Of a DNA stretch of 48,079 bases, positions 27,001 through 34,931 are shown piece after piece. How positions within the stretch are numbered: the stretch's first letter is position 1; each line of letters starts with the position of its first letter. The stretch covers positions 1-48,079 of the forward strand of contig DAIDLC010000012.1 of the NCBI GenBank assembly GCA_027449685.1, read 5' to 3'. The DNA is from Ferrovaceae bacterium (lineage in GTDB: Bacteria > Pseudomonadota > Gammaproteobacteria > Burkholderiales > Ferrovaceae). Position numbers and translations under genes: made by a program. Under the pieces are notes generated by a model. It saw only the letters and a list, made by a program, of their open reading frames with translations, did no database searches and was not told the DNA's origin.

Positions 27001-30000
27001 ATGATCCGTTCGCTCATTCAGGCTGCATTGCGCCACCGACTGGTCTTGATGGTGGTTACGCTGGGTTTGCTGGTTGCCGGGCTGTTCAGCTTGCAACGCT
27101 TGTCGGTGGATGCCTTTCCCGATGTCACCAACGTTCAAGTTCAGATCGCCGCCGAGGCGCCCGGGCGGTCGCCCGAAGAAATCGAACGGTTCGTGACCGT
27201 TCCCATCGAAATCGCCATGACCGGCTTGCCGGGGCTTACCGACCTGCGTTCCCTCAACCGCAACGGTATCGCTGTGATCACGTTGGTCTTCACAGATGCC
27301 ACGGATCTCTATTTTGCGCGCCAATTGATCACGGAACGCCTCATTGAAGTCATGTCCCAAATGCCCCCGGGCATTACCCCGGTTCTTGGCCCGGTCACCA
27401 CTGGCCTGGGGGAGGTGTATCAGTACACCCTGGAACACCCTTCCGATGGCAACCGTCCCTTAACCCGCGAGGAACTGACGGAACACCGCACGGTGCAGGA
27501 CTGGATCGTGCGCCCCTTGTTGCGCAACATTCCCGGGGTGGCCGAAATCAATACCATGGGGGGCTACGACAAGGAGTATCAGGTGCTGGTGTCTCCCGAG
27601 CGCTTGCATCATTACGGGGTCAGCTTGCAGGAGTTGTACCGGGCTCTGGCGCGCAATAACGCCAATTCGGGGGGAGGGCAGTTGCCGGTTTTTGCAGAAC
27701 GCTATCTGATTCGCGGCATTGGCCTGATCAATAACGAAAACGATATCCGCAACATCGTCCTCAAGGAAGCGGGAGGAGTTCCGGTGTATGTGCATGATGT
27801 GGCTGAAGTCACCACAGGAACCGGTGTGCGCCAGGGTGCGGTCATCAAAAACGGAAGCACGGAAGCGGTTGCGGGCATCATACAGATGCAACGCGGGGGA
27901 AATGCCCGTGAGGTAGTCCAACGCATCAAGGAAAAAGTGAACGATATCAATCGTCGTCAATTGCTTCCCGACGGCCTGCGTATCGTTCCGTTCTATGACC
28001 GAACAGATCTGGTGGATGCCGCCTTGCACAACGTGACCAAGGTTTTGATGGAGGGTGTGTTTCTGGTCATTGTCATCCTGTATCTGTTTCTTGGGGACGT
28101 GCGCTCTGCCATCATTGTCATTGCCACTCTGGTTTTGACCCCCTTGCTGACCCTGATGGTTATGAGCTATCTGGGGATGAGCGCCAATCTCATGTCTTTG
28201 GGGGGCCTTGCCATTGCCATTGGCATCATGGTCGATGGGTCTGTGGTGGTGGTGGAAAATACCTTTGCGCATCTGGGACGCCCAGATCGCAAGGGGGTTT
28301 CCAAAACACTCGTCGTGTTGGAGTCGGCGCGGGAAGTCGCCATACCGGTATTGTTTGGGGTTAGTATCATTATTCTGGTGTTCATGCCATTGCTCTCCTT
28401 GCAGGGGATGGAAGGCAAAATGTTTGCTCCCCTGGCCATGACCATTGCGATTGCCCTGGTTATTTCTCTGCTGCTGTCCTTGACCGTGTCGCCCGCCTTA
28501 TGCGCGTATATTCTGAAGGGTGACGTGGAGCAGGACACTCGGGTTGTGGCGCTGTTGCGCAAACCCTACGAAGCAGCCCTGCACTGGGCACTGGGCCACC
28601 CCCGGAAAATGATGACCTATGCCGTCGCAGCGCTTCTGATCAGCTTCATGGCCTTCGGGTTTCTGGGAAAGTCCTTCATCCCAGTCATGAAGGAAGGCGC
28701 CATCACTCCGGTCATCACCCGGGCTTCCAACATTTCTTTGGAAGAGTCCGTCAAGATGGAGTTCTCGGCGCTCAAACGGATCAGTCAAATTCCCGGCGTG
28801 GACATGGCCGTATCCCGGTTGGGGCGCGGTGCTTCGGCAGCCGATCCAGGGCAGCCCAACGAGTCGGACCCCATTGTGACCCTGAAACCGGCTAGCGACC
28901 GAGAGTTATCCCAAGAGGCCATTGCCGAGCGCATTCGGGCAATCCTGAAAACCTTGCCGGGTGTGGATACGGCCATTTCTCAACCGATTGCGGCCCGGGT
29001 GGACGAAATGGTGTCTGGAGTTCGCTCGCAAGTGGCCATCAAGATTTTTGGCGACGACTTGCATGAACTGCGTCTGTTGGGGGATCAAATCGGCAGGGCC
29101 ATCGTGGATATTCCCGGCGCCACCGATCTGTATGTGGAACAACTAACCGGGCAAAACTACCTCACCTTCGACATCGATCGGGAAGCCATAGCCCGTTATG
29201 GTCTGAATGTGGAGGATGTGAACAACGTGATTGAAATTGCCGGCGCAGGCAAGGTGGCCACGACGCTCTATGAGGGGGAAAAGCGCTTTCCAATCACCTT
29301 GCGCTACCCCAGCGCACAGCGGGACAGTGTTGCCAACTTTCAGGATCTGACCCTGATTGCACCCGGCGGGGCAATAGTCCCCTTGAAAGCCGTAGCACAG
29401 GTCAGTGTGGTAGATGGCGCTTCGCAGGTTCTGCGTGAAGGAGGCAAGCGGCGACTGGTGGTGGGCATCAATGTCTCGGGGCGTGATTTGGGAGGCTTTG
29501 TTCAAGAAGCCCAGGCGCGCATTGCCCGTCAGGTCAAACTGCCACCGGGCTACACACTGCAGTGGGGCGGGCAGTTTGATAACATGAATCGGGCGATGGC
29601 TCGTCTGACGGTCATCATCCCCCTGACGATCCTCGGCATCTTCTTTCTGTTGTTTCTGCTCTTCGATTCTGTGGCCATGGCTTTGTTGATCATTCTGGTA
29701 TTGCCCTTTGCTTCCATCGGAGGCATTTTTGGTTTGCTGCTGGCGCGGGAGTACCTGTCTGTTCCCGCTGCAGTGGGTTTCATCAACTTGTGGGGCATTG
29801 CGGTGCTCAATGGCGTGGTGCTGGTATCCTTCATCCGCCAACTGCGTCAGCAGGGCACCTCCCTGCACGCAGCCCTTCGCGAGGGCTGTGCCCACCGCTT
29901 CAGACCCGTCATGATGACCGCCAGCGTGGCCATGCTCGCGCTCATTCCCATGCTGTTTTCCACGGGCCCGGGCTCGGAGGTGACACGCCCCTTGGCCGTG

Positions 30001-30111
30001 GTGGTCATCTCTGGCCTGATTTCCTCTACCGCGTTAACCCTACTGCTGCTGCCTGTGCTCTACCCCATCGCAGATCGCTGGGAGAAAAGGCCGGATGAGG
30101 TGCTTGCCTAG
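27001..30111 (+). CDS. czcA: Heavy-metal RND efflux pump (CzcA-like) with atypical TM4 signature
   Basis: 1036 residues with full RND topology: LSVDAFPDVTNVQVQI in the first periplasmic entry, ARQLITERLIEV, and RVDEMVSGVRSQVAIKIFGDDL in the second porter half. The HME signature in TM4 reads AIAIGIMVDGSVVVVENTFAHL. In classical CzcA the corresponding stretch is DFGIIVDGAVVIVEN, so the first Asp (DFG) is replaced by AIG while the second Asp and the Glu are kept. That makes the divalent-metal subtype uncertain. It starts 12 bases after czcB and ends the operon; the lipoprotein gene beyond converges on it. No regulator is adjacent. Confidence 0.9.
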   Translation: MIRSLIQAALRHRLVLMVVTLGLLVAGLFSLQRLSVDAFPDVTNVQVQIAAEAPGRSPEEIERFVTVPIEIAMTGLPGLTDLRSLNRNGIAVITLVFTDATDLYFARQLITERLIEVMSQMPPGITPVLGPVTTGLGEVYQYTLEHPSDGNRPLTREELTEHRTVQDWIVRPLLRNIPGVAEINTMGGYDKEYQVLVSPERLHHYGVSLQELYRALARNNANSGGGQLPVFAERYLIRGIGLINNENDIRNIVLKEAGGVPVYVHDVAEVTTGTGVRQGAVIKNGSTEAVAGIIQMQRGGNAREVVQRIKEKVNDINRRQLLPDGLRIVPFYDRTDLVDAALHNVTKVLMEGVFLVIVILYLFLGDVRSAIIVIATLVLTPLLTLMVMSYLGMSANLMSLGGLAIAIGIMVDGSVVVVENTFAHLGRPDRKGVSKTLVVLESAREVAIPVLFGVSIIILVFMPLLSLQGMEGKMFAPLAMTIAIALVISLLLSLTVSPALCAYILKGDVEQDTRVVALLRKPYEAALHWALGHPRKMMTYAVAALLISFMAFGFLGKSFIPVMKEGAITPVITRASNISLEESVKMEFSALKRISQIPGVDMAVSRLGRGASAADPGQPNESDPIVTLKPASDRELSQEAIAERIRAILKTLPGVDTAISQPIAARVDEMVSGVRSQVAIKIFGDDLHELRLLGDQIGRAIVDIPGATDLYVEQLTGQNYLTFDIDREAIARYGLNVEDVNNVIEIAGAGKVATTLYEGEKRFPITLRYPSAQRDSVANFQDLTLIAPGGAIVPLKAVAQVSVVDGASQVLREGGKRRLVVGINVSGRDLGGFVQEAQARIARQVKLPPGYTLQWGGQFDNMNRAMARLTVIIPLTILGIFFLLFLLFDSVAMALLIILVLPFASIGGIFGLLLAREYLSVPAAVGFINLWGIAVLNGVVLVSFIRQLRQQGTSLHAALREGCAHRFRPVMMTASVAMLALIPMLFSTGPGSEVTRPLAVVVISGLISSTALTLLLLPVLYPIADRWEKRPDEVLA

Positions 30112-30148
30112 GCTCACCCGGCGCAGGGGGTGCACCTTTCGGGTGCGA

Positions 30149-30736
30149 CTAAAAGGACTCGGTGGAGGGTTGACAGGCCCCGACGAACTCGGTGTGGTTG
30201 CCGCCAGCCAATGACTCCGGTGCCTCATTGTTTACATATTGATCATCCCATTTTTCAGAAACTTTCCAAGTGGTTGTATTGAAGGCGATGTCCACCTTCA
30301 CGATCATGGTGGTATGGTTTTTTGGATTGATGGATTTTTGGTATAGGTGCCCCTGAATCAGGCCTCCATTCACCTCTGTGTTCTTGGTTTCATCATAGCC
30401 ACCGTCTTTCGTGGTGACCCTGTTGATTCCCGGTTCAAACCTGAGAGTGGACTGGTTCTCGCCCTTTTCCACAATGATGTAACTGGGCAGCCCTGATGTG
30501 GGGTGAATGGTTGGTTTCAGCCTGTAGAGCTTGGAGAATGGGTAGGAATCGGCTGGGACGTTGGACGCATCGATCTGGTTTTTGAGCGTCAGATCCTTGG
30601 CCCACTGCGTTCCCTTGCAGGACAAGGTCAGGGTTTCTGGTTTCTTGGGCGGTTGGCACCCTTGCAGCAGGCAGATAGCCAGCAGACTGGTCAGTGTAAG
30701 CAGCGCGAGGCTTGTGCGTTGAGGGGACATGATCAT
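30149..30736 (-). CDS. Lipoprotein of unknown function
   Basis: 195 residues with a lipoprotein signal (LTLTSLLAICLLQGCQPPKK; the lipobox is LLQGC). The mature part is polar and contains a beta-rich domain (SYIIVEKGENQSTLRFEPGINRV, and a TTMIVKVDIAFNTTTWKVSEKW stretch). No family is recognised. It faces czcA tail to tail. ACGGAAAG precedes the ATG at 30736; an ATG two codons in is an alternative. Function unknown; probably in the periplasmic face of the inner or outer membrane. Confidence 0.65.
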   Translation of the reverse strand: MIMSPQRTSLALLTLTSLLAICLLQGCQPPKKPETLTLSCKGTQWAKDLTLKNQIDASNVPADSYPFSKLYRLKPTIHPTSGLPSYIIVEKGENQSTLRFEPGINRVTTKDGGYDETKNTEVNGGLIQGHLYQKSINPKNHTTMIVKVDIAFNTTTWKVSEKWDDQYVNNEAPESLAGGNHTEFVGACQPSTESF

Positions 30737-31048
30737 TTGACTTTCCGTAACGGACCGATACTATACTAGCAGAGTGCCCGGTGCCAAAGGCAGAAGTCCA
30801 GCGTTTACTGGAACCTGAACCTGTGGGAACGTGGTTGCAGGAAAGTTGAGCGACAGTGACTATCCGTAAATCAAGGCTCGATTCCTCGAAGCGGTCTACG
30901 CCTACCCGTGCTACCCACCCGAAGACCTAGAGAGTGAGCGCATGCTGAAACTTGAGCAGATCCAGAAGAACGCCGCTCTTTCGGGCGTCGAACCAGGAAT
31001 GGAAAACTTGTTCCATTTTGCTGCGGCGCTGCCGACAGGCACTCGGCA

Positions 31049-31131
31049 GATGTTTGCAGTATCGTCATATTGGTGCAGTGACAGTCCTGACGGCCGTAGG
31101 GCATAAAATCGGGTCAAAAATCCAAAGGGGT
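31049..31131 (+). repeat. Dispersed repeat A, copy 1
   Basis: 83 bases, 80 of them identical to 37657-37739 in the same orientation. It contains GACGGCCGTAGGGCATAAAA. Copy 2 ends five bases before the GTG of a DUF4236 gene, while copy 1 leads to no gene. Confidence 0.85.
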
Positions 31132-31212
31132 TCTAAATGCCGGAGCCGCTGGCCTCAGGAAAGCTACCACCCCCAGCGAACGATGCGCGCTTAATTTTCC
31201 CTGCTGCTATAT

Positions 31213-31305
31213 GGGAATTTCAGACTGCGGGTGACACCTTGTACGATCCAATCGCAAAACTGTCACTTTACAAGGCCCCTTGCGGCAATGCATGCAAAAA
31301 ACTAC
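31213..31305 (+). repeat. Dispersed repeat B, copy 1
   Basis: About 93 bases beginning GGGAATTTCAGACTG. Closely related copies lie at 39152 and 41414, and a short one at 34037. This copy ends 37 bases before the vapB start, so it may hold the promoter of that module. Confidence 0.85.
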
Positions 31306-31342
31306 AATGAATGCTTAGAATGCATGTTGATGAGGTGATGCT

Positions 31343-31597
31343 ATGGCGATGCTGACCGTACGGAACTTGCCCGACGAGGTACACCGCGCGCTGCGGGTGC
31401 GGGCTGCTCAACACGGGCACAGCACCGAGGCAGAAGTCCGTGAGATTCTGGCAACCGCAGTCAAGCCAGAGGGCCGCGTTCGTCTAGGGGAAGCTCTGGT
31501 GGCCTTGGGGCGCAAGATCGGCCTGTCGAACGAGGATTTCGAGGTCTTCAATCAGGTTCGAGACAAGACGCCAGCAAAACCGCTGAGGTTTGAATGA
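31343..31597 (+). CDS. vapB: VapB/FitA-type ribbon-helix-helix antitoxin
   Basis: 84 residues. The N-terminus MAMLTVRNLPDEVHRALRVRAAQHGHSTEAEVREIL is a textbook FitA-like RHH DNA-binding motif. The C-terminal tail (VFNQVRDKTPAKPLRFE) would wrap the toxin. It overlaps the PIN toxin start as ATGA, the normal arrangement, and should autorepress the pair. The upstream sequence has two ATGCATG motifs (31288-31294 and 31322-31328 region) that could belong to an operator. Confidence 0.9.
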   Translation: MAMLTVRNLPDEVHRALRVRAAQHGHSTEAEVREILATAVKPEGRVRLGEALVALGRKIGLSNEDFEVFNQVRDKTPAKPLRFE

Positions 31598-32010
31598 TCG
31601 TCCTCGATACCAACGTTGTTTCTGAGGCGATGAAGCCGGAGCCGCACCCGGCCGTGCGGGCTTGGCTGAACGACCAGGCCGCTGAAACGTTGTACTTGTC
31701 CAGTGTAACGCTGGCCGAGCTGCTGTTCGGCATCGGAGCGCTCCCGGCCGGTAAGCGCAAGGACATGCTGGCACAGGCCCTTGACGGTCTGATGGGGCTG
31801 TTCAGAGACCGGGTGTTGCCATTCGACATCGACGCGGCTCGACACTATGCCAAGCTGGCAGTGGCCGCAAAGACTGGCGGACGAGGATTCCCAACGCCTG
31901 ATGGCTACATCGCTGCGATTGCGGTCTCCCGAGGTTTCCTTGTGGCATCGCGCGACACTGCCCCCTTCGAAGCGGCGGCTATCTCCGTCATCAATCCGTG
32001 GAAAGTGTGA
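31594..32010 (+). CDS. vapC: VapC/FitB-type PIN-domain ribonuclease toxin
   Basis: 138 residues of PIN fold. Acidic catalytic positions are visible: LDTNVVSE (Asp 4 and Glu 9), ELLFGIGALPAGKR (Glu near residue 43), then FDIDAARHYAKLA (Asp near 89) and TPDGYIAAIAVSRG (Asp near 107). It would cleave RNA, tRNA in characterised VapC enzymes, when not held by the upstream antitoxin. A 159-base internal part of this gene is duplicated at 39245-39403 as a dead fragment. The intact sequence suggests this copy is functional. Confidence 0.9.
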   Translation: MIVLDTNVVSEAMKPEPHPAVRAWLNDQAAETLYLSSVTLAELLFGIGALPAGKRKDMLAQALDGLMGLFRDRVLPFDIDAARHYAKLAVAAKTGGRGFPTPDGYIAAIAVSRGFLVASRDTAPFEAAAISVINPWKV

Positions 32011-32019
32011 GGGGACGGG

Positions 32020-32130
32020 CGTAACCAAGTTATTTGATGGCTGCCAGGGTGATTTTCGGCACGATACTTGAGGGTAAGTGGGACGAGCGCCCTCAAAGAA
32101 CTTGACTTGCAAGTCCCCCAAGGGTGCGTC
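32020..32130 (+). repeat. Repeat C, copy 1 (inverted partner at 32666-32776)
   Basis: 111 bases, about 97 of which match the reverse complement of 32666-32776, with no gap. It starts ten bases after vapC and contains the short palindrome GACTTGCAAGTC. The pair brackets a truncated CHASE gene. Confidence 0.85.
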
Positions 32131-32255
32131 TTTGAATTCCATAGCATATACGCCCCACACACAAAATTCAGGACAGGCTCCCGGCACCGCGTACGAGCCG
32201 CAGCGAGACCAGCCATGGTGGGCTCGCGGATGAGGATTGCGCTCGAACAATGGCT

Positions 32256-32579
32256 TTATGTATCTTCAGCAACCCATTCCAGGGCCTGGATTGGAAGTTC
32301 TTTATCAAGAAATGGTTGGGTCAACCGACGGAATTGGTTGCGATCAATCTCAAGCGAGGCGTCGTAGTAGCCACCAAGCGCTATTAGAGACAAAAGTACG
32401 TCGTCTAGCCCATCTTGGATCTTATTAACTCGGTTAATCGCAGAGGTTTGAAAGCTGGCATTCGCAGAATTGCCCTCATAGCTGCGAATGAGCAGGAATA
32501 GCAAAAAGGTTGCAACTAGGGCGAGAACGCAGCCAAAAAACCAGGGTGGGGTTATACGGACATCCAATCTTGTAGTCAT
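32256..32579 (-). pseudogene. N-terminal fragment of a CHASE-domain sensor
   Basis: 107 residues: a membrane segment (WFFGCVLALVATFLLFLLIRSYEG), then the start of an extracytoplasmic CHASE domain with VNKIQDGLDDVLLSLIALGGYYDASLEIDRNQF and PIQALEWV. Then it stops, after roughly a third of a CHASE domain and without any output domain. The ligand pocket cannot form, so I call it a gene remnant. It sits between the two inverted copies of repeat C. It is not a copy of the CHASE gene at 14 kb; the sequences differ clearly. Confidence 0.65.
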
Positions 32580-32665
32580 TGGGTAAGCCCAATTTCGATA
32601 TCAAAGTTTGCAACCAGTGTATCAGTTAGGATTGTTGGTGCGTACAATTCATGTGGATTATTCTT

Positions 32666-32776
32666 GACTCGCCCTTGGAGGGCTTGTTAGTCAAGTTCTA
32701 TGAGGGCGCTCATCCCACTTACCCTCAAGTATTGTGCAAAAAACCGCCCCGGCAGCCATCAAATAACTTGGTTACG
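32666..32776 (-). repeat. Repeat C, copy 2 (inverted)
   Basis: Same 111-base length as copy 1, reading on the minus strand from CGTAACCAAG to AAGGGCGAGTC. About 87% identical to it. The 18 bases GCCCTCCAAGGGCGAGTC recur at 33511-33528. Confidence 0.85.
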
Positions 32777-32964
32777 CTCAACCTGTTCGATAATCGAATT
32801 GAGGTCATGGGACTCTGGGGACGCTTCTGCTGCAGTGCCAACAATGTAGTGAAGTTGGCCAAAAGTGCTTGAGCCCCCGGTACCGTCTGTAGAGAACCCA
32901 TGACCAGCCGCCTTGTTTTTCAAATAATCAAAGCTGGTTTAGTATCAACTTTTATCAGCCTGAG

Positions 32965-32981
32965 TATTATCGTGGATAATA
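32965..32981. promoter_or_regulatory. Palindrome upstream of hicB, candidate operator
   Basis: TATTATCGTGGATAATA has perfect 7-base arms around GTG and ends 23 bases before the hicB ATG. HicB proteins that carry DNA-binding domains autoregulate at such palindromes; the short HicB here lacks an obvious one, so the binding protein is uncertain. Confidence 0.5.
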
Positions 32982-33004
32982 GGCTTTTCTTGGAGGCAAT
33001 AGGT

Positions 33005-33214
33005 ATGGACATCAGTATCGAGTGTGAGCAGGAGGATGATGGCAGGTGGTTGGCTGAGGTCCCCCAACTTCCCGGCGTAATGTCTTACGGAATTACTGCG
33101 GACGACGCAATGGCGTCGGTCGAGGCCCTTGCCTTGCGGACTATGGCCGAGCGGTTGGAGTCGCGGGAGTCGCGTCCTGTTGCCATTCACATCTCAATTC
33201 CTGCAGCGGCATGA
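33005..33214 (+). CDS. hicB: HicB-family antitoxin
   Basis: 69 residues with the degraded RNase-H-like HicB fold: DISIECEQEDDGRWLAEVPQLPGVMSYGITADDAMASVEALALRTMAERLE. The ATG at 33005 follows GGAGGCAATAGGT, which includes a good ribosome binding site; an open frame reaches back to 32900 but adds non-family sequence. It overlaps the downstream hicA start by ATGA. Its toxin partner carries a stop codon, so this antitoxin appears to be an orphan. Confidence 0.85.
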   Translation: MDISIECEQEDDGRWLAEVPQLPGVMSYGITADDAMASVEALALRTMAERLESRESRPVAIHISIPAAA

Positions 33215-33423
33215 GCCGGTGGCCATCAGTAAAGGCCAAGCGACTTCTCGCGGCGTTACTCAGTAACGGCTGAACGATTAAGCGGCAATCGGGTTCTCAC
33301 CGAACCCTTGCTCGAGACGGTTGGCCTGATGTCGTATTCGCCTTTCATGACGGGGAGGAAATCGGGCCCAAGATGCTGGCACGTATGGCAAAACATACCG
33401 GCATCACTCCAGAAGACCTTTGA
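33211..33423 (+). pseudogene. hicA: hicA mRNA-interferase toxin interrupted by an in-frame TGA
   Basis: The frame starting at 33211 reads MSRWPSVKAKRLLAALLSNG, then TGA (33271-33273), then TIKRQSGSHRTLARDGWPDVV followed by FAFHDGEEIGPKMLARMAKHTG and ITPEDL to a normal stop. The family has Trp at the interrupted position (GW-TIKRQSGSH), so one base change TGG to TGA explains it. The catalytic His in SGSHRTL lies after the stop. Everything else, including the ATGA coupling to hicB, is intact, so the loss looks recent. UGA readthrough is a remote alternative. Confidence 0.88.
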
Positions 33424-33510
33424 ACTGTGAACCATAATTAATCACAAATTTCGGATGCCATGGATTCCTGTCGTGCATTCCGGCAGATCCCTTGGCTTCA
33501 GCATGGCGCA

Positions 33511-33539
33511 GCCCTCCAAGGGCGAGTCTTTGGATTCCA
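33511..33539 (-). repeat. Repeat C, partial third copy
   Basis: GCCCTCCAAGGGCGAGTC matches the end of copy 2 (as read on its own strand) exactly, and the next bases TTTGGATTCCA match the sequence after copy 1 (TTTGAATTCCA) with one difference. Only about 29 bases are present. It lies 21 bases before the start of a zinc-ribbon gene. Confidence 0.6.
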
Positions 33540-33559
33540 GTCTAAAGACCGCTTTGATT

Positions 33560-34036
33560 ATGTCCCAAATCATTCTTCGAAACCAAACCTTTTTCAAGTT
33601 TCTGTTGCATATTGATCGGGAACATGCGGCCACCATCTGTTTGCGGGGGTGTGCCCGTTGTGGAGGCCCCCTTCATCAGGCGCACTACCAACGCAAACCT
33701 CGCGATGCCCCCTCGAGCTGGGTTGAGGAGAAGATTCGTTTCAGTTTTTGTTGTGGACACTGTCGGAACCGTTGCACTCCAGCCTCGGTACGCTTTATGG
33801 GACGTCGGGTTTATTGGGGGGCCACGGTGCTTCTGGCCACTGCTTTGTCTCATGGTCTGAGCCTGAGGCGAAGTCGTTCTCTCACACAATTATTCGGGGT
33901 TCCTGTCCAGACCCTCCGGCGCTGGCGTCAATGGTGGCTGGCCGAATTCACCACGACTCCGGTATGGCAAATCTTGCAGCCGATTCCTGCCCCCCGCGGC
34001 AACCCATGAGTTGCCCAGTGAATTACTCAAGCGTAT
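33560..34036 (+). pseudogene. Zinc-ribbon protein of the type found beside transposases, frameshifted and truncated
   Basis: From ATG 33560 the product begins MSQIILRNQTFFKFLLHIDREHA and has two zinc-binding pairs: CLRGCARCGG, then FCCGHCRNRCTPASVRFMGRRVYWGA. A basic helical part follows (SLRRSRSLTQLFGVPVQTLRRWRQWW). The frame stops at 34009, but in the next frame the likely continuation ELPSELLKRMG runs on until repeat B begins near 34037. So a one-base shift near 34005-34009 and a truncation have both occurred. I remember this family as a DNA-element accessory in proteobacteria; a DNA-binding role is inference. Confidence 0.6.
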
Positions 34037-34060
34037 GGGTATTTCAGACTGCTGGTGACA
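34037..34060 (+). repeat. Dispersed repeat B, short copy 2
   Basis: GGTATTTCAGACTGCTGGTGAC matches the first part of the other B copies with two or three differences and then diverges. It sits exactly where the zinc-ribbon reading frame ends. Confidence 0.6.
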
Positions 34061-34130
34061 GTCATGGGACTAACCGTGACCACGCTACAGCGCCAACGAT
34101 TTGGCGTTTCTAAAACGATTGCATATTTTC

Positions 34131-34150
34131 TTGATTGTATGCACAATCAA
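34131..34150. promoter_or_regulatory. Candidate operator of the RelE/ParE-type module
   Basis: TTGATTGTATGCACAATCAA has perfect 7-base arms around a 6-base centre and ends 35 bases before the antitoxin ATG, overlapping where a promoter would be. Autorepression by the antitoxin or toxin-antitoxin complex is the expected use. Confidence 0.55.
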
Positions 34151-34185
34151 CCTTGATTATAAAGACCGCAAACAAGGAGAAGAAC

Positions 34186-34632
34186 ATGCAAAGCATGACC
34201 ATAGAGCAACTGCGCGCGGCAAGCAACGCCGGTGGCGTTTTGGGCGTGACCTTGAAAGCCCAGGGCGGGGTGTTTCTCGTTCAGATCAACACCCGCAGTG
34301 GCCCCGGTGCCGTGCTCTCAAAGGCCCGTAGCACCGAGCCGCGTCGCTTTGGCAATCCGCTGGCTGCCTTGAATGTGCTGCGTGATATTGGCATCACGGT
34401 AGGCCGGTTCGACGCGAGCGAATATGATCCGGCAGAGAAGGAACACGACGCCGGCAACCGGGGCAGGGCGGACGCCATGCGCCAAGCGCATGAAGCCGCC
34501 GCCTATAATCAGTGGCTGGCCGGCGAAACTCGGGCATCCATTGACGACCCACGACCGAACCTTTCCCATGATGGAGTAATGGCTGAAATGGATGCCGAGA
34601 TTGCCGCTTTGCCGAAGCAAAAACGCGCATGA
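34186..34632 (+). CDS. Antitoxin of a RelE/ParE-type toxin-antitoxin pair
   Basis: 148 residues starting MQSMTIEQLRAASNAGGVLGVTLK, with AAGGAGA just upstream of the ATG at 34186 (an upstream in-frame ATG adds 17 residues). Landmarks are FLVQINTRSGPGAVL, TEPRRFGNPLAALNVLRDIGI and the acidic/Ala-rich tail RPNLSHDGVMAEMDAEIAAL. Proteins with this layout occur directly before ParE/RelE toxins on plasmids and islands; the fold is not one of the standard RHH antitoxins by eye. It overlaps the toxin start by ATGA. Confidence 0.75.
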   Translation: MQSMTIEQLRAASNAGGVLGVTLKAQGGVFLVQINTRSGPGAVLSKARSTEPRRFGNPLAALNVLRDIGITVGRFDASEYDPAEKEHDAGNRGRADAMRQAHEAAAYNQWLAGETRASIDDPRPNLSHDGVMAEMDAEIAALPKQKRA

Positions 34633-34931
34633 CGGCCAAGTCCTATCGCATTGAATGGCGGCCAATGGCGTGCGAGGATTTGCGCGCCATTGTGCGCTAT
34701 ATCGGCAAGGACAATCCGATGCGGGCCAAGCACTTCGGCCAGGAGTTGCGTGACAAGACCCAACTGCTTGCACAGCGTCCCGAGCTTGGCCGCATAGGGC
34801 GGCCAGGCTTGCCCGACTGGTTGCGCGAAGTGGTCGTAGATCCGAATTACATCGTTTTTTATCGTGTGCTGGCCGGGGTCCGCACCGTTGAAATCTTGAG
34901 GGTGAAGCACGCGGCGCAAAAAACCCCATGA
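34629..34931 (+). CDS. RelE/ParE-family toxin
   Basis: 100 residues: YRIEWRPMACEDLRAIVRYIGKDNPMRAKHFGQEL, then LGRIGRPGLPDWLREVVVDPNYIVFYRVLAGVRTVEILRVKHA. This is the normal RelE/ParE beta-sheet with helical hairpin. The conserved basic and aromatic residues near the end (YRV, EILRVKHA) are retained. ParE-like members poison gyrase and RelE-like members cleave mRNA on the ribosome; which applies is not clear. The gene looks intact. Confidence 0.88.
   Translation: MTAKSYRIEWRPMACEDLRAIVRYIGKDNPMRAKHFGQELRDKTQLLAQRPELGRIGRPGLPDWLREVVVDPNYIVFYRVLAGVRTVEILRVKHAAQKTP

Larger units (their letters stand above)
30737..31342. other. Repeat-rich junk region between the lipoprotein and vapBC
   Basis: No intact gene. 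The stretch at 30943-31000 can encode MLKLEQIQKNAALSGVEPG, which I remember as the N-terminus of SNF2-type helicase-related proteins of defence islands; it breaks off after about 19 residues, so at best it is a gene scar. Repeat A copy 1 (31049-31131) and repeat B copy 1 (31213-31305) fill the rest. Confidence 0.4.

Noticed and set aside
30112-30148. Hairpin GTGCACC-TTTC-GGGTGC between czcA and the lipoprotein gene
   Set aside because: The stem is short and no T run follows on either strand, so I do not call it a terminator, though it lies between convergent genes.
32651-32872. 73-codon frame reading through repeat C copy 2
   Set aside because: Most of it is repeat sequence; a matching frame in copy 1 is not conserved, so it is not a gene.
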